Part shown: positions 1 to 8,297 of the stretch, in pieces
Layout of the letters: each line of letters starts with the position of its first letter
Position numbering within the stretch: position 1 is the stretch's first letter
Source of the DNA: Ruminococcus sp.
Lineage (GTDB): Bacteria > Bacillota > Clostridia > Oscillospirales > Ruminococcaceae
Assembly: GCF_017464355.1 (NCBI RefSeq)
Contig: NZ_JAFUAG010000004.1
Span: 186,001-250,000, forward strand
DNA length: 64,000 nucleotides
Direction: 5' to 3'
The notes under the pieces: model-generated
The model's input: only the letters and a program-made list of their open reading frames with translations
Database searches by the model: none
What the model was told of the DNA's origin: nothing
Made by a program: the position numbers and the translations under genes

Positions 1-828
1 AATTCTTCTGCCGATGAAACTATGGGTGAATTAGAAACAGTATCCTCTGATAAGGAAAAGAGATCATCAAAGGCTGAGAAAACATCAAAAGCAGAGAAAA
101 CCTCTAAGGCGGATACCACGAAAGTCACAACAACTAAAAAGCCTAAGGAAAGCAAGACCACGACCTCTAAAACGACAAAGGAAAAAACGACTACTACAAA
201 ATCCACAAGGACAGGCAGGACAGATGATGAAGAGGAAATAGTGATAGACTTCCCTATCGATATCAATCAGGTGACGTTTGAGGAACTTACCGCCATTGAC
301 GGTGTAGGCGAAATCACTGCTGATGCCATACTGGCTTTCAGAGAACGCAGGGGAAAGATAACCTACATGGAAGAGCTGCTGGAAGTAACTGGCATAGGGC
401 GAAGCAAACTTGAACTGCTGGAAAGATATCTCTATGTTTCGGAAGAAGACTACTATCGGCCGATAGAAACGATATCCGAAAAGCAGACAGCCGCACCTGT
501 TGAAACCGATCCGCCGACGGTGGCACCCACAGAAACTGTGACCATAACAGAAACATCCCCTCCCGAAGAAACGGTCATGACCACCGAGGAGACCGAGCCT
601 CCCGAACAGGCTGAGCCTGAACGGCAGCCTGTCAACATAAACGAGGCTGACAGCGAGGAGCTTATGGAAAAGCTGCTCATCGACGAAGAACTTGCTGAGG
701 AGATAATAGCTGTTCGAGAAGAGCTTGGCGGTGAATATGAGAGTTATCTGCAGCTGCTGTATGTCAAGGGCATAAGCAAAGATATGCTGGCAGAGATGAA
801 AGAATTCATACTTCTGGAAGACGAATAA
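1..828 (+). CDS. ComEA-like helix-hairpin-helix protein, 5' end outside window
   Basis: Two ComEA-type helix-hairpin-helix units are visible. The first begins at the IDINQVTFEEL stretch and ends in VTGIGRSKLELL; the second, more divergent one begins VNINEADSEEL and ends near YVKGISKDML. They are separated and preceded by low-complexity Lys/Thr/Ser/Glu-rich linkers (many KTTT and TET runs), as expected for a segment outside the membrane. ComEA proteins bind incoming double-stranded DNA at the cell surface during transformation. The frame is open to base 1 and the ATG at 22 has no ribosome binding site, so the true start, probably with a membrane anchor, lies upstream. The comEC gene lies 12 kb away, so this is not the classical comEA-comEC operon. 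A competence role is inferred; a DNA-binding surface protein of other use is possible. Confidence 0.8.
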   Translation, partial: NSSADETMGELETVSSDKEKRSSKAEKTSKAEKTSKADTTKVTTTKKPKESKTTTSKTTKEKTTTTKSTRTGRTDDEEEIVIDFPIDINQVTFEELTAIDGVGEITADAILAFRERRGKITYMEELLEVTGIGRSKLELLERYLYVSEEDYYRPIETISEKQTAAPVETDPPTVAPTETVTITETSPPEETVMTTEETEPPEQAEPERQPVNINEADSEELMEKLLIDEELAEEIIAVREELGGEYESYLQLLYVKGISKDMLAEMKEFILLEDE

Positions 829-833
829 AAAGA

Positions 834-883
834 AATGCCATAGTACTTATGAAAATCATAAATACTATGGCATTATTATTTTT
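834..883. terminator. Bidirectional terminator between convergent genes
   Basis: A 12-bp perfect inverted repeat, AATGCCATAGTA paired with TACTATGGCATT, is followed by a T-rich run on the plus strand and preceded by an A-rich run. It lies 5 bp after the ComEA-like stop codon and just past the stop of the convergent gene, so it can serve both. Confidence 0.85.
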
Positions 884-885
884 CA

Positions 886-1770
886 TCAGCCCCAGTAGCT
901 TCTCCAGATAGAGAAGTAGCCCCACGGGATCTTGAAGGAATATGCGATCTTGCTGCTGCTGGTGTAGTAGCTTCTGTTGCACCAGTAAAAGACATCGTAG
1001 TCGTTAGCAATGCCCTTGTAGGAAGGCAGAGCGTATACTGCACCCCATACGGCCAGCTTTACTTTCTGGGGAACATTGACGTAGTTGCAGCCGTCTCTGG
1101 AAAGTCCTGCGTCAGACATAAATCCGCCGCTCTGGTAAATGATAGACTGGATATTGCTGTAATTCTTGTAATAAGGCGCCCACAGGGGGTCGTTGGTATA
1201 CTTTGCGCAAACATAGCGGTTTGCTACACAGTCAGCCACATAAACGATAGGCTTATCCCACATATCGTCATTTATCCTGCCGACTTCGTGGTATACTATA
1301 CGGCACATAGCCTCCCAGCCGCCTTTATCGTAGTTCATTCTTGCAGTGCTTATCTTCTGCACAGGCGAGAAAGAAGAATAGGTGTTGCCTGAATAGATAG
1401 CCCTGATCTTGAACTGATAGGCAGTTGCTCTGGTAAGATTTTTTACTGTAACAGTGTTAAGTGTGGTCGTGCAGTATCTGGTCCAGTTCTTGTAATTACC
1501 GCCCTGGATATAGACCTGATACCTGTTAGCACCCGAAGTCTTGTTCCAGTGGAGAACAATGGTATCTATCTGCCTGTTGTACGGATGAGTATAGGGAGTA
1601 TCAAAAGTCTGCTCCGCTGAGAACTTTGGAACTGCTACCCTTGATGATACCAGGGCAGAAGCCTTGATACCCGAAATATCTGTCATTACAAAAACTACAG
1701 CCAGTGTCATGATAAGCACTATGATCTTATTCAATTTGGCTGCGACCCCTTTTCTGTTAGTAAAACCCAT
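886..1770 (-). CDS. Secreted FnIII domain plus SleB-like cell-wall hydrolase
   Basis: An N-terminal basic and hydrophobic stretch (about residues 10-40) looks like a signal peptide. A fibronectin type III-like domain follows (about 45-145; ITVLHW..ANRYQVYI, LTRATAYQFKIRA). The C-terminal 140 residues resemble the SleB/Hydrolase_2 fold, with the YHE motif holding the expected catalytic Glu and VADCVANRYVC matching the usual VAQVVLNR helix. Such enzymes cleave peptidoglycan. The start is uncertain. The ATG at 1770 has no clear ribosome binding site; a TTG at 1734 follows an AAAAGGGG sequence and gives a cleaner signal peptide. A promoter lies about 200 bp upstream, giving an unusually long leader RNA. 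Confidence 0.75.
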   Translation of the reverse strand: MGFTNRKGVAAKLNKIIVLIMTLAVVFVMTDISGIKASALVSSRVAVPKFSAEQTFDTPYTHPYNRQIDTIVLHWNKTSGANRYQVYIQGGNYKNWTRYCTTTLNTVTVKNLTRATAYQFKIRAIYSGNTYSSFSPVQKISTARMNYDKGGWEAMCRIVYHEVGRINDDMWDKPIVYVADCVANRYVCAKYTNDPLWAPYYKNYSNIQSIIYQSGGFMSDAGLSRDGCNYVNVPQKVKLAVWGAVYALPSYKGIANDYDVFYWCNRSYYTSSSKIAYSFKIPWGYFSIWRSYWG

Positions 1771-1969
1771 TAAAATCTGACACGGCTCACCGCTGGTTCT
1801 CTTTTTTATCCGAACGGAAAACCTGCCGTTTCACACCCTTTCCTATCTGCGGACTATCGTCCTGAATGATATATTTATGTCTCCAAAATAACTGTCTTAT
1901 TTTCTGTACCATTTTGTAATCAGAAAAGCTTGGTATCAGCCAAAAGATTACAATACGATTACAAACAAC
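1771..1969 (-). promoter_or_regulatory. Long structured 5' leader of the FnIII-SleB gene
   Basis: The promoter at 1976-2004 predicts a leader of roughly 200 nt with no credible gene in it. Read on the minus strand it can form a 7-bp stem GGTTTTC/GAGAACC enclosed by ACGGC/GCCGT, plus a GGAC/GTCC hairpin further upstream. Wall hydrolase genes of clostridia are often under riboswitch control, but I could not match this leader to the c-di-AMP, c-di-GMP or other consensus I know. If it is a regulatory RNA, the TTG start at 1734 becomes more likely. Confidence 0.4.
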
Positions 1970-1975
1970 GTGAAT

Positions 1976-2004
1976 AGTGTAACACATTGTTTTATTTTTG
2001 TCAA
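1976..2004 (-). promoter_or_regulatory. Sigma-A promoter of the FnIII-SleB gene
   Basis: On the minus strand there is TTGACA (1999-2004), a 17-bp spacer and TACACT (1976-1981). The -35 is one arm of an inverted repeat, TGTCAA-GGTA-TTGACA (1999-2014). The other arm points towards the divergent S1-domain gene, but no good -10 was found at the right distance there. Confidence 0.75.
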
Positions 2005-2177
2005 GGTATTGACAGAAAATAATGTATTTCTGCACAAATTTTACCACCATATCAGAATATTATTGGTGGGTTTTGCATAACATATTACAACGAATTCAAA
2101 TTCGCACAAAAACAACGAAACCGAAAACGATTTAGCATGGCACATTTACCTGCCCTGCAAGAAAGAGGTGCAAAGCA

Positions 2178-3095
2178 ATGAAAAACTATTTACCCGAGGG
2201 AAAGCTCTTCAACTCGCCAGAGAACAAATATTATCTGCAAAAGCCTGAGCGCATGGAAGAGGCCATGAGAAACGGGCTGATACTTGAGGGCCACGCAGTT
2301 ATGTGTACCGCTGAGCATGACCTGATAGTTGAACTTCCCTTTGGCAGGGGCATTATACCTCGTGAAGAAGGTGCGCTTGGGATAACCGAGGGCACGACGC
2401 GGGATATAGCACTGCTTTCAAGAGTAAACAAAACTGTCTGCTTCAAGGTCACTGAAATGTCAGAGAACGAAAATGGCATTGAATTCAGGTTATCCCGCAG
2501 GCTTGCCCAGAAAGAATGTGCAGAGAACTACATCTCCACCCTGAAATGCGGCGATGTGATACCTGCCAAGGTAACTCACCTTGAACCCTTCGGAGCCTTT
2601 GTGGACATAGGCTGCGGCATACCCTCGCTGATACCCATAGATGCTATCTCAGTATCACGGATATCCCACCCGAACGACCGTTTCTTCAACGGGCAGGATA
2701 TCTATGCTGTTATCAGGAACATCGAGAATGGCAGGATATGCCTTACCCATAAGGAGCTTCTGGGCACATGGCAGCAGAATGCATCGCTGTTTTCCGCGGG
2801 AGAAACTGTAGGCGGGGTCATACGCTCAGTGGAACCCTACGGGATATTCATTGAGCTTTCGCCCAACCTTGCAGGCCTGGCAGAACCCAAGGAGGGCGTA
2901 CACCCTGGGCAGGCCGCAAGCGTATACATAAAGGCACTTATCCCCGAAAAAATGAAAGTCAAGCTGATAATAGTTGATGTGTTTGAAAACCTGTGTTTTC
3001 CTGGAAAGATAAATTATTTTATCAATTCCGGAAGGCTTAACAGATGGGAATATTCAACTAAAAACAGCGGTAAAACTATGATTTCGATTTTCTGA
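2178..3095 (+). CDS. Protein with two S1 RNA-binding domains
   Basis: Two S1 (OB-fold) domains are recognisable: about residues 122-195 (GDVIPAKVTHLEPFGAFVDI) and about 207-285 (GETVGGVIRSVEPYGIFIEL). Both have the V..V.PFG.FV.L pattern that binds single-stranded RNA. The first 120 residues look like a weaker S1-type fold. At 305 residues it is shorter than ribosomal protein S1 of proteobacteria but of the size seen for S1-like proteins in clostridia. The start ATG follows AGAGGTG at an 8-nt distance. It stands alone, with a terminator directly downstream. A role in translation or RNA turnover is inferred. Confidence 0.8.
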   Translation: MKNYLPEGKLFNSPENKYYLQKPERMEEAMRNGLILEGHAVMCTAEHDLIVELPFGRGIIPREEGALGITEGTTRDIALLSRVNKTVCFKVTEMSENENGIEFRLSRRLAQKECAENYISTLKCGDVIPAKVTHLEPFGAFVDIGCGIPSLIPIDAISVSRISHPNDRFFNGQDIYAVIRNIENGRICLTHKELLGTWQQNASLFSAGETVGGVIRSVEPYGIFIELSPNLAGLAEPKEGVHPGQAASVYIKALIPEKMKVKLIIVDVFENLCFPGKINYFINSGRLNRWEYSTKNSGKTMISIF

Positions 3096-3109
3096 ACAAT
3101 AATAAAAAC

Positions 3110-3142
3110 AAGTCGGAGAAACGCTGTGTTTCCCCGACTTTT
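3110..3142. terminator. Bidirectional terminator
   Basis: The stem AAGTCGGaGAAAC / GTTTCcCCGACTT has one mismatch and a short loop, with A and T runs on either side. It lies between the convergent S1-domain gene and the M50-type protease gene. Confidence 0.85.
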
Positions 3143-3146
3143 ACTG

Positions 3147-4256
3147 TCAGTAATTTTCCTTGATATACTCTATGACCGACATTTCGCTCTTAGCTACCCC
3201 TGTATTGCTGTAATTCTCGGAGACTTTCACTGCCAAGTTATATTCCTTGTCAGCATTCATCTTGTCCTGCCTGTATATATAATAGTATGCATACATCAGA
3301 CGGCGCCTGCTTATCATGGTCTTGCCGGAAAGGGTGATATACTTCTTGAGGTCATCGTCATAAAGCTCGTCTATCTCATGAGGAGGACAGCCTGTGACTA
3401 TTTTGCAGAACAATAATTCACACTTGGCTTCATTGATAAGCACAGCCATTATTTTACTGTTATCTGCAATTTCCCCTGCTAGCGTCTTTGCTTCTTCAAA
3501 CCTGTGTTCTTCGAGAAGTCTTGATACTTTCATGAGTTTTAAATTCATGCTTATGTTGCTTTGGTACGTACCGTCATATTCAAACAGTTCCTCGGGAAGT
3601 TCGACAAGTAATTTACCTTGACTCTGTTCACTGTTTATTATGAGGATATTCAGTATCAGCCTTCTGAGCTTTATTGAACGGTACTGATCAAGTATATTGG
3701 CACCGTCATTGGCAAGCCCCAGTGCCCCCAGAGGAATGAGATTTACCACACCCAGCCATGCAGATATGATAGCAGCCAGTGCAAAGCCTTCGTGAACATA
3801 GCCGTTATCAGAGTACAGACAAACTAAACCACATATAAAAAATGTCAGAAGATTGAACAGACCGCCCCCTGCATTATACCAGAAGTAGGGTATGTCTTCG
3901 TCTTTTTCGACCATATCATGGGTCATAAGGCACTGCCCTGCTGTGCCTGAAAGTGAAAAACGTCTGATAACAAATTTGCCGTTCTGTTTAACAAGGATAA
4001 AGCTGCCGATACGGAATGACACGAACTTATATCCCGTCAGCAGACCCATTACAAGATGACCGCCCTCGTGAATGATGATCCCGGCGAAATATGATACTAC
4101 CAGAGATATCAACAGTACTGCGACGCGAAGTATCTTAGCGGATCTGTCAGTACCCGTGTCGGTGTTTAGCTTTTGCATCAACAGCAAGCCAAGCACTCCC
4201 CCTATCAGCATACCTGCAGCAATCATTATGAAATTCTTCAATTTTTTATTCTTCAC
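3147..4256 (-). CDS. Membrane metalloprotease, M50 (site-2 protease) type
   Basis: Hydrophobic segments at about 10-30, 43-60, 133-150 and 155-178 surround an HEGGH zinc motif at residues 63-67. A second motif, NLIPLGALGLANDG near 172-185, supplies the third metal ligand region (N..P....DG) of intramembrane M50 proteases. The C-terminal 170 residues are hydrophilic and probably cytosolic. The start is GTG at 4256, 7 nt after AAGGAG. It follows rarA by 21 bp and ends the operon. Known relatives cleave membrane-bound regulators; the substrate here is unknown. Confidence 0.75.
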   Translation of the reverse strand: MKNKKLKNFIMIAAGMLIGGVLGLLLMQKLNTDTGTDRSAKILRVAVLLISLVVSYFAGIIIHEGGHLVMGLLTGYKFVSFRIGSFILVKQNGKFVIRRFSLSGTAGQCLMTHDMVEKDEDIPYFWYNAGGGLFNLLTFFICGLVCLYSDNGYVHEGFALAAIISAWLGVVNLIPLGALGLANDGANILDQYRSIKLRRLILNILIINSEQSQGKLLVELPEELFEYDGTYQSNISMNLKLMKVSRLLEEHRFEEAKTLAGEIADNSKIMAVLINEAKCELLFCKIVTGCPPHEIDELYDDDLKKYITLSGKTMISRRRLMYAYYYIYRQDKMNADKEYNLAVKVSENYSNTGVAKSEMSVIEYIKENY

Positions 4257-4277
4257 AGTTGTTCTCCTTCAGTTAGG

Positions 4278-5549
4278 TTATTTCCCGCCTTTTATCTTCT
4301 GCCAGTAGGCCTTTGCCGCCTGTTCGGCTTTGTTCTCACCATAGGTGTAGTAGACCCTGCCTTTCAGCGCATCGGGAAGATACTGCTGCTGCACCCAATG
4401 GTTGGGGAAATCGTGAGGATAGAGATAATGCTGTCCTTTGACAGCTGCGTCTTCGCCGTCAAAATGCTTGTTTTGCAGATGTCTCGGAAAATCAAGGGCA
4501 CCGCTGCTTTTAACATCGGCCAGTGCAGCATCTATGGCGGACTCTGCGCTGTTGGATTTAGGCGAGGTCGCAAGCATTATAACAGCCTCTGCCAGGGGTA
4601 TCCTTGCTTCCGGCAGACCAAGCTGCAAAGCTGAGTCAACGCAGGACTTGGTCACTACAGCCGCCAGCGGATAAGCAAGACCGATATCTTCACTGGCTAT
4701 GACGAGCAGTCTTCTGCAAAGGGAAATAATGTCCCCCGCTTCGATAAGCCTTGCAGCATAGTGCAGGGCGGCATTTTCATCTGAGCCGCGTATGGATTTC
4801 TGCAGGGCCGAAAGGATATCGTAATGTTCGTCTCCCTCCCTATCATAGCGCATATTGCTCCGCTGTGTCAGTTCACGGACAACCTCCATGCGCACATGAA
4901 GTTCGCCGCCCATACCACTGTCAGCCGAAAGCACACAAAGTTCCACTGTATTGATCGACTTTCTCACATCTCCGCCGCAGCCGCGGGCAATGTGTTCGAC
5001 TACGCCCTCTTCAAGTTCCACAGTAGTATCGAGGTCTTTGGCCATAAGGTCAAAGGCACGCTTTATGGCAGGCTGTATCTGCTCAGGGGTGACAGGCTTG
5101 AACTCAAAGACTGTCGAACGGCTGATTATGGCATTATACACATAAAAATAAGGGTTTTCCGTGGTGGAAGATATCAGGGTTATCTTGCCGTTTTCTATGT
5201 ATTCAAGCAAAGACTGCTGCTGTTTTTTATTGAGATACTGTATCTCATCGAGGTAGAGCAATATGCCGTTGACACCGCCCAGCATTTCGGTTTCGGCAAT
5301 GATATTCTTTATATCTGCCACCGAAGCAGATGTGCCGTTGAGCTTATACATGGTCATGTTGGCATTTTCAGCTATGAAGCGGGCGATAGTGGTCTTGCCC
5401 ACACCTGACGGCCCATAAAAGATAAGGTTCGGTATGGTTCCGCTTTCTATGATACGGCGCAGAGGTTTACCCTCGCCCATAAGGTGGGGCTGACCGACTA
5501 TTTCTTCCAGTGTTTTAGGCCTTATTCGCTCCGCAAGTGGGATACTCAT
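4278..5549 (-). CDS. rarA: Replication-associated recombination protein A (AAA ATPase)
   Basis: Residues 1-20 hold the family opening MSIPLAERIRPKTLEEIVGQ. Walker A is YGPSGVGKTT (about 45-53), Walker B is LYLDEIQYL (about 98-106), and sensor 1 is STTENPYF (about 127). The C-terminal half carries the clamp-loader-like tetramerisation region ending in NHWVQQQYLP. RarA acts at stalled replication forks. The length (423 aa) is typical. The ribosome binding site AGGAGA overlaps the stop codon of the upstream small gene, so the two are probably translated from one message. Confidence 0.95.
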   Translation of the reverse strand: MSIPLAERIRPKTLEEIVGQPHLMGEGKPLRRIIESGTIPNLIFYGPSGVGKTTIARFIAENANMTMYKLNGTSASVADIKNIIAETEMLGGVNGILLYLDEIQYLNKKQQQSLLEYIENGKITLISSTTENPYFYVYNAIISRSTVFEFKPVTPEQIQPAIKRAFDLMAKDLDTTVELEEGVVEHIARGCGGDVRKSINTVELCVLSADSGMGGELHVRMEVVRELTQRSNMRYDREGDEHYDILSALQKSIRGSDENAALHYAARLIEAGDIISLCRRLLVIASEDIGLAYPLAAVVTKSCVDSALQLGLPEARIPLAEAVIMLATSPKSNSAESAIDAALADVKSSGALDFPRHLQNKHFDGEDAAVKGQHYLYPHDFPNHWVQQQYLPDALKGRVYYTYGENKAEQAAKAYWQKIKGGK

Positions 5550-5560
5550 TTTACATTCTC

Positions 5561-5851
5561 CTAGTCAAAAATATTCTGTATATCGGGAAGTTTCAGGTCG
5601 TAGGCACGGCTGTTTATCTTTTTGAGAAGATAATTCTTCGCCACCACCACCGCAGGCTGATACTTGGTATTTTCCATGCCTATATTTATCTTGTAAATTA
5701 TAAACTGCCCTGAGGATATTTTCATGACGATATGACGCTGACCCTCAAAGGTGCCGCGGAGGATCGAATTTGACCTTACAAAACTCCACAGTTCGCTGTA
5801 GGTGATACTTGTAACCTCATCTTCAAGAAACTGAGTTATAAGTTCTTCCAT
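5561..5851 (-). CDS. Small conserved-looking protein of unknown function
   Basis: This 96-residue protein has no motif I recognise. It is mixed charged and hydrophobic, with no membrane segment or signal peptide and a basic patch near residues 70-85 (KNYLLKKINSR). It has a strong AGGAGGT ribosome binding site 6 nt before the ATG and its own consensus promoter, and it heads the rarA operon with an 11-bp gap. Position suggests, but does not show, a link to replication or repair. Confidence 0.65.
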   Translation of the reverse strand: MEELITQFLEDEVTSITYSELWSFVRSNSILRGTFEGQRHIVMKISSGQFIIYKINIGMENTKYQPAVVVAKNYLLKKINSRAYDLKLPDIQNIFD

Positions 5852-5884
5852 AAAAATACCTCCTGTATACTATTATATATAGAC

Positions 5885-5913
5885 ATTATAGCACGTTTTC
5901 CATCATATTTCAA
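5885..5913 (-). promoter_or_regulatory. Sigma-A promoter of the small gene-rarA-protease operon
   Basis: Minus strand TTGAAA (5908-5913), 17-bp spacer, TATAAT (5885-5890). Confidence 0.8.
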
Positions 5914-5920
5914 TACATAA

Positions 5921-5952
5921 AAATAACTCCGACAGCTTTGCAGCTATCGGAG
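5921..5952 (-). terminator. Terminator after the amidase gene
   Basis: Minus strand stem CTCCGATAGCT / AGCTGTCGGAG with a short loop, followed by TTATTTTT. It separates the pyrB-amidase unit from the downstream rarA operon promoter. Confidence 0.85.
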
Positions 5953-5957
5953 CATTA

Positions 5958-7097
5958 TCATTCGGTCATCATAGGTTCGGTGTAATAACCCATACCGTCA
6001 GCGGTGTAGACATATTCGTCTTCGGTCTGTTCTTCATACTGTGAGGAATCGGCAGGTTCTTCATAGCCCCACTCATTGTAGGTGCTGTCATCAGTTTCTT
6101 CTGCAAAGGAACTTTCTTCTGCGATGCTTTCACTGCTGCCAGTGCTGTCATCAGTTTTGGCAACAACAAGCTCCGCCTCAGCTGCAGGCTTATCTGAACG
6201 TAGCTGACCTTCCTTCAGCCTTGCGCCATTTTCATCAACGATACCAAGATCAACGGCTGTTTCGATGATACCGTTGCCTATAGCGCGGGCATAGGCTTCC
6301 AGATTTGCATCAAGCAGCTGGTTATCTATATCACTGGTGACATAGCCCATATCCAGCAAAATACTGGGCATAGAGGTCTTTTCGTTTATAGGATAATCTG
6401 CCGTCTTGTCCTCGGGATATCCTACATGGACACCCTTGTTCTCGGAGATACCCATTTCCTGCAGCTTACTCATTATCTTTCCTGCGAATGCCTTGTCCAT
6501 TTCCGGCTGAGCGCTGTGTATCCAGGCCTCAAAGCCGTGCAGGTCACTTCCGGGCACCTCACTGCTGCTGCGGTGGATAGAAATTGTCAGGTCAGCCCCC
6601 TGAGAATTCGCTATAGAGCTGCGCTGCTCAACTGTAAGGTAGCTGTCGTCCTCTCTTGTCATAACGACCTTGACCCCGCAGCCCTCAAGATGTTCTTTCA
6701 GCGCCTGGGCAATTTTCAGCGTATCGTCCTTTTCGGCTCTTCCGCTGCCGTCCTCAGTCCCCTTGTCAAAACCGCCGTGAGCAGCATCAATGCAGACAGT
6801 AAGCTCAATACCGTTGTATTCAGTGTGTTTCTCCTTATTCTCAGGCTCGGCATAATAGTCATCATCGCTGTCAACAGCGGAGGAAACAGTTACCTTGTTC
6901 GGCTCCTCTTTTCCGCCCTTGACCTTACCGACGATGAACAATATAAGCTTAACTATGCCAAAGATGATAAGGGCAAGTATTATAAGGGCAATGATTATCC
7001 TGCCCCAGTAGACCTTGACTTTTTTCTTCCTGGGCTGAGCCCTCCTCGGCATACGGCCGTATACCTCGTAGAACTCCTCATCTGTCATCTTATACAT
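5958..7097 (-). CDS. N-acetylmuramoyl-L-alanine amidase (Amidase_3), membrane-anchored
   Basis: A basic N-terminus (RRAQPRKKKVKVYWGR) precedes one membrane segment (about 32-56), so the domain is outside the cell. The amidase domain spans about 95-275 with zinc ligands H107 (DAAHGG), E122 (GRAEKD) and H175 (ISIH). The C-terminal 100 residues are acidic and low complexity. Where most AmiC/CwlV enzymes have the catalytic Glu (VE.GF), this one reads LLDMGY, with Asp249, so activity may differ. I prefer ATG 7097 over GTG 7103 because AGGGAG lies 8 nt before the ATG and only 2 nt before the GTG. It follows pyrB by 32 bp. Confidence 0.85.
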   Translation of the reverse strand: MYKMTDEEFYEVYGRMPRRAQPRKKKVKVYWGRIIIALIILALIIFGIVKLILFIVGKVKGGKEEPNKVTVSSAVDSDDDYYAEPENKEKHTEYNGIELTVCIDAAHGGFDKGTEDGSGRAEKDDTLKIAQALKEHLEGCGVKVVMTREDDSYLTVEQRSSIANSQGADLTISIHRSSSEVPGSDLHGFEAWIHSAQPEMDKAFAGKIMSKLQEMGISENKGVHVGYPEDKTADYPINEKTSMPSILLDMGYVTSDIDNQLLDANLEAYARAIGNGIIETAVDLGIVDENGARLKEGQLRSDKPAAEAELVVAKTDDSTGSSESIAEESSFAEETDDSTYNEWGYEEPADSSQYEEQTEDEYVYTADGMGYYTEPMMTE

Positions 7098-7129
7098 GGG
7101 CACAACTCCCTAAAATCATAGGTGACATT

Positions 7130-8218
7130 TTATTCGACCAGCGTCCTTTCATCACAATACTCACATTCGAGCATAGTGCTGTCGCCCCTGAAATAGTGGG
7201 GCAGATAAGTTTCTTTATGGGTGATGCACAGGGGGTTCGCACAAGTCTGGTGCTTGTATATCTTTCCTGTCATCAGCGGTATCTTCATGGTGCTTTCTTC
7301 AAGCATTGTGAGTATGAGTGCCATTCTAACATACATACCGTACTTGGCCTGCTTGAAGTACATAGCCCTGGGATCATCATCGACCTCGATAGCTATCTCG
7401 TCCACACGGGGCAGAGGGTGCAGCACTATCATGTTATCCCTTGCCTTGGCCATTTTCTTTTTATCAAGGATATAGCATCCTTTCTGCTTTTCGTATTCCT
7501 CGGGACTTGAAAAACGTTCACGCTGTATGCGGGTCATGTACAGAACGTCCAGCATACCCACAGCCTCGTCAAGGCTTGATACCTCTTTATAAGGATGACC
7601 GCCTGCGGAAAGCACAGCCTTGATATATGCGGGCAGTGCAAGTTCAGGGGTGGATATAAGCACAAAGCTTGTACCCTTGAAGCAGGACATTGCCTTTATC
7701 AGCGAATGAACTGTTCTGCCGTTTTTAAGGTCGCCGCACAGGCCTATGCAGAGGTTTTCAAGGGTGCCCTTTTCCTCTTTCAGTGTAAGGAGGTCTGTGA
7801 GGGTCTGGGTGGGGTGGAGATGTCCGCCGTCGCCTGCATTTATCACAGGGCAGTCGGCTGTCAGTGCTGCCGCCTTTACAGAACCTGCAACAGGGTGTCT
7901 CATGACCATTATATCCGCATAACCCGAAACGATCTTGGTGGTATCCTTTATGTTCTCGCCCTTGGCCACAGAGGAGGTGGCAGGATTATCAAAACCGATG
8001 ATAGTTCCGCCCAGCCTGAGCATAGCTGTCTGGAAAGACATCTGTGTCCTGGTAGAGGGTTCATAGAAAAGGGTACCCATTATCTTACCCTTGCAGCTTT
8101 CGGCATAAGCCTGCGGGTCAGCCATGATAGCGTGGGCTTTATCCAGCAGCCCCTCCCACCACTTTACAGGGAAATCATTAAGATCGATCAAATTAAGGTT
8201 ATTGTAGATATTCGCCAT
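7130..8218 (-). CDS. pyrB: Aspartate carbamoyltransferase with C-terminal PyrI-type zinc domain
   Basis: This enzyme makes carbamoyl-aspartate, the committed step of pyrimidine synthesis. The catalytic chain shows the carbamoyl-phosphate motif FYEPSTRTQMSF, the GDGGHLHPTQTLTDLLT region and HPLPRVDEI. The last 45 residues hold four Cys in the pattern C-x4-C-x20-C-x2-C (326, 331, 352, 355) with CIT after the second, matching the zinc domain of the regulatory chain PyrI (CPNSNCIT...C-x2-C). So a PyrI zinc domain is fused to the catalytic chain without the nucleotide-binding allosteric domain. The start is ATG 8218, 8 nt after AAAGGA; the upstream in-frame GTG 8236 lacks a site. Confidence 0.9.
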   Translation of the reverse strand: MANIYNNLNLIDLNDFPVKWWEGLLDKAHAIMADPQAYAESCKGKIMGTLFYEPSTRTQMSFQTAMLRLGGTIIGFDNPATSSVAKGENIKDTTKIVSGYADIMVMRHPVAGSVKAAALTADCPVINAGDGGHLHPTQTLTDLLTLKEEKGTLENLCIGLCGDLKNGRTVHSLIKAMSCFKGTSFVLISTPELALPAYIKAVLSAGGHPYKEVSSLDEAVGMLDVLYMTRIQRERFSSPEEYEKQKGCYILDKKKMAKARDNMIVLHPLPRVDEIAIEVDDDPRAMYFKQAKYGMYVRMALILTMLEESTMKIPLMTGKIYKHQTCANPLCITHKETYLPHYFRGDSTMLECEYCDERTLVE

Positions 8219-8265
8219 AAGAAACTTCCTTTCCACTGATCTTAAAACTAATCACATACTGATAT

Positions 8266-8294
8266 ATTATAACACACTTTCTGACATAATGCAA
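8266..8294 (-). promoter_or_regulatory. Promoter of pyrB-amidase with palindrome over the -35
   Basis: Minus strand TTGCAT (8289-8294), 17-bp spacer, TATAAT (8266-8271) preceded by TGTGT. The -35 lies inside the palindrome ATAATGC-aa-GCATTAT (8286-8301), which also covers the stop codon of the upstream DHHW-like gene. It could be an operator or a weak hairpin. Confidence 0.7.
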
Positions 8295-8297
8295 GCA

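Noticed and set aside
1787-2050. An 87-codon minus-strand frame in the leader of the FnIII-SleB gene
   Set aside because: It spans the promoter and leader and has no ribosome binding site or recognisable protein features.
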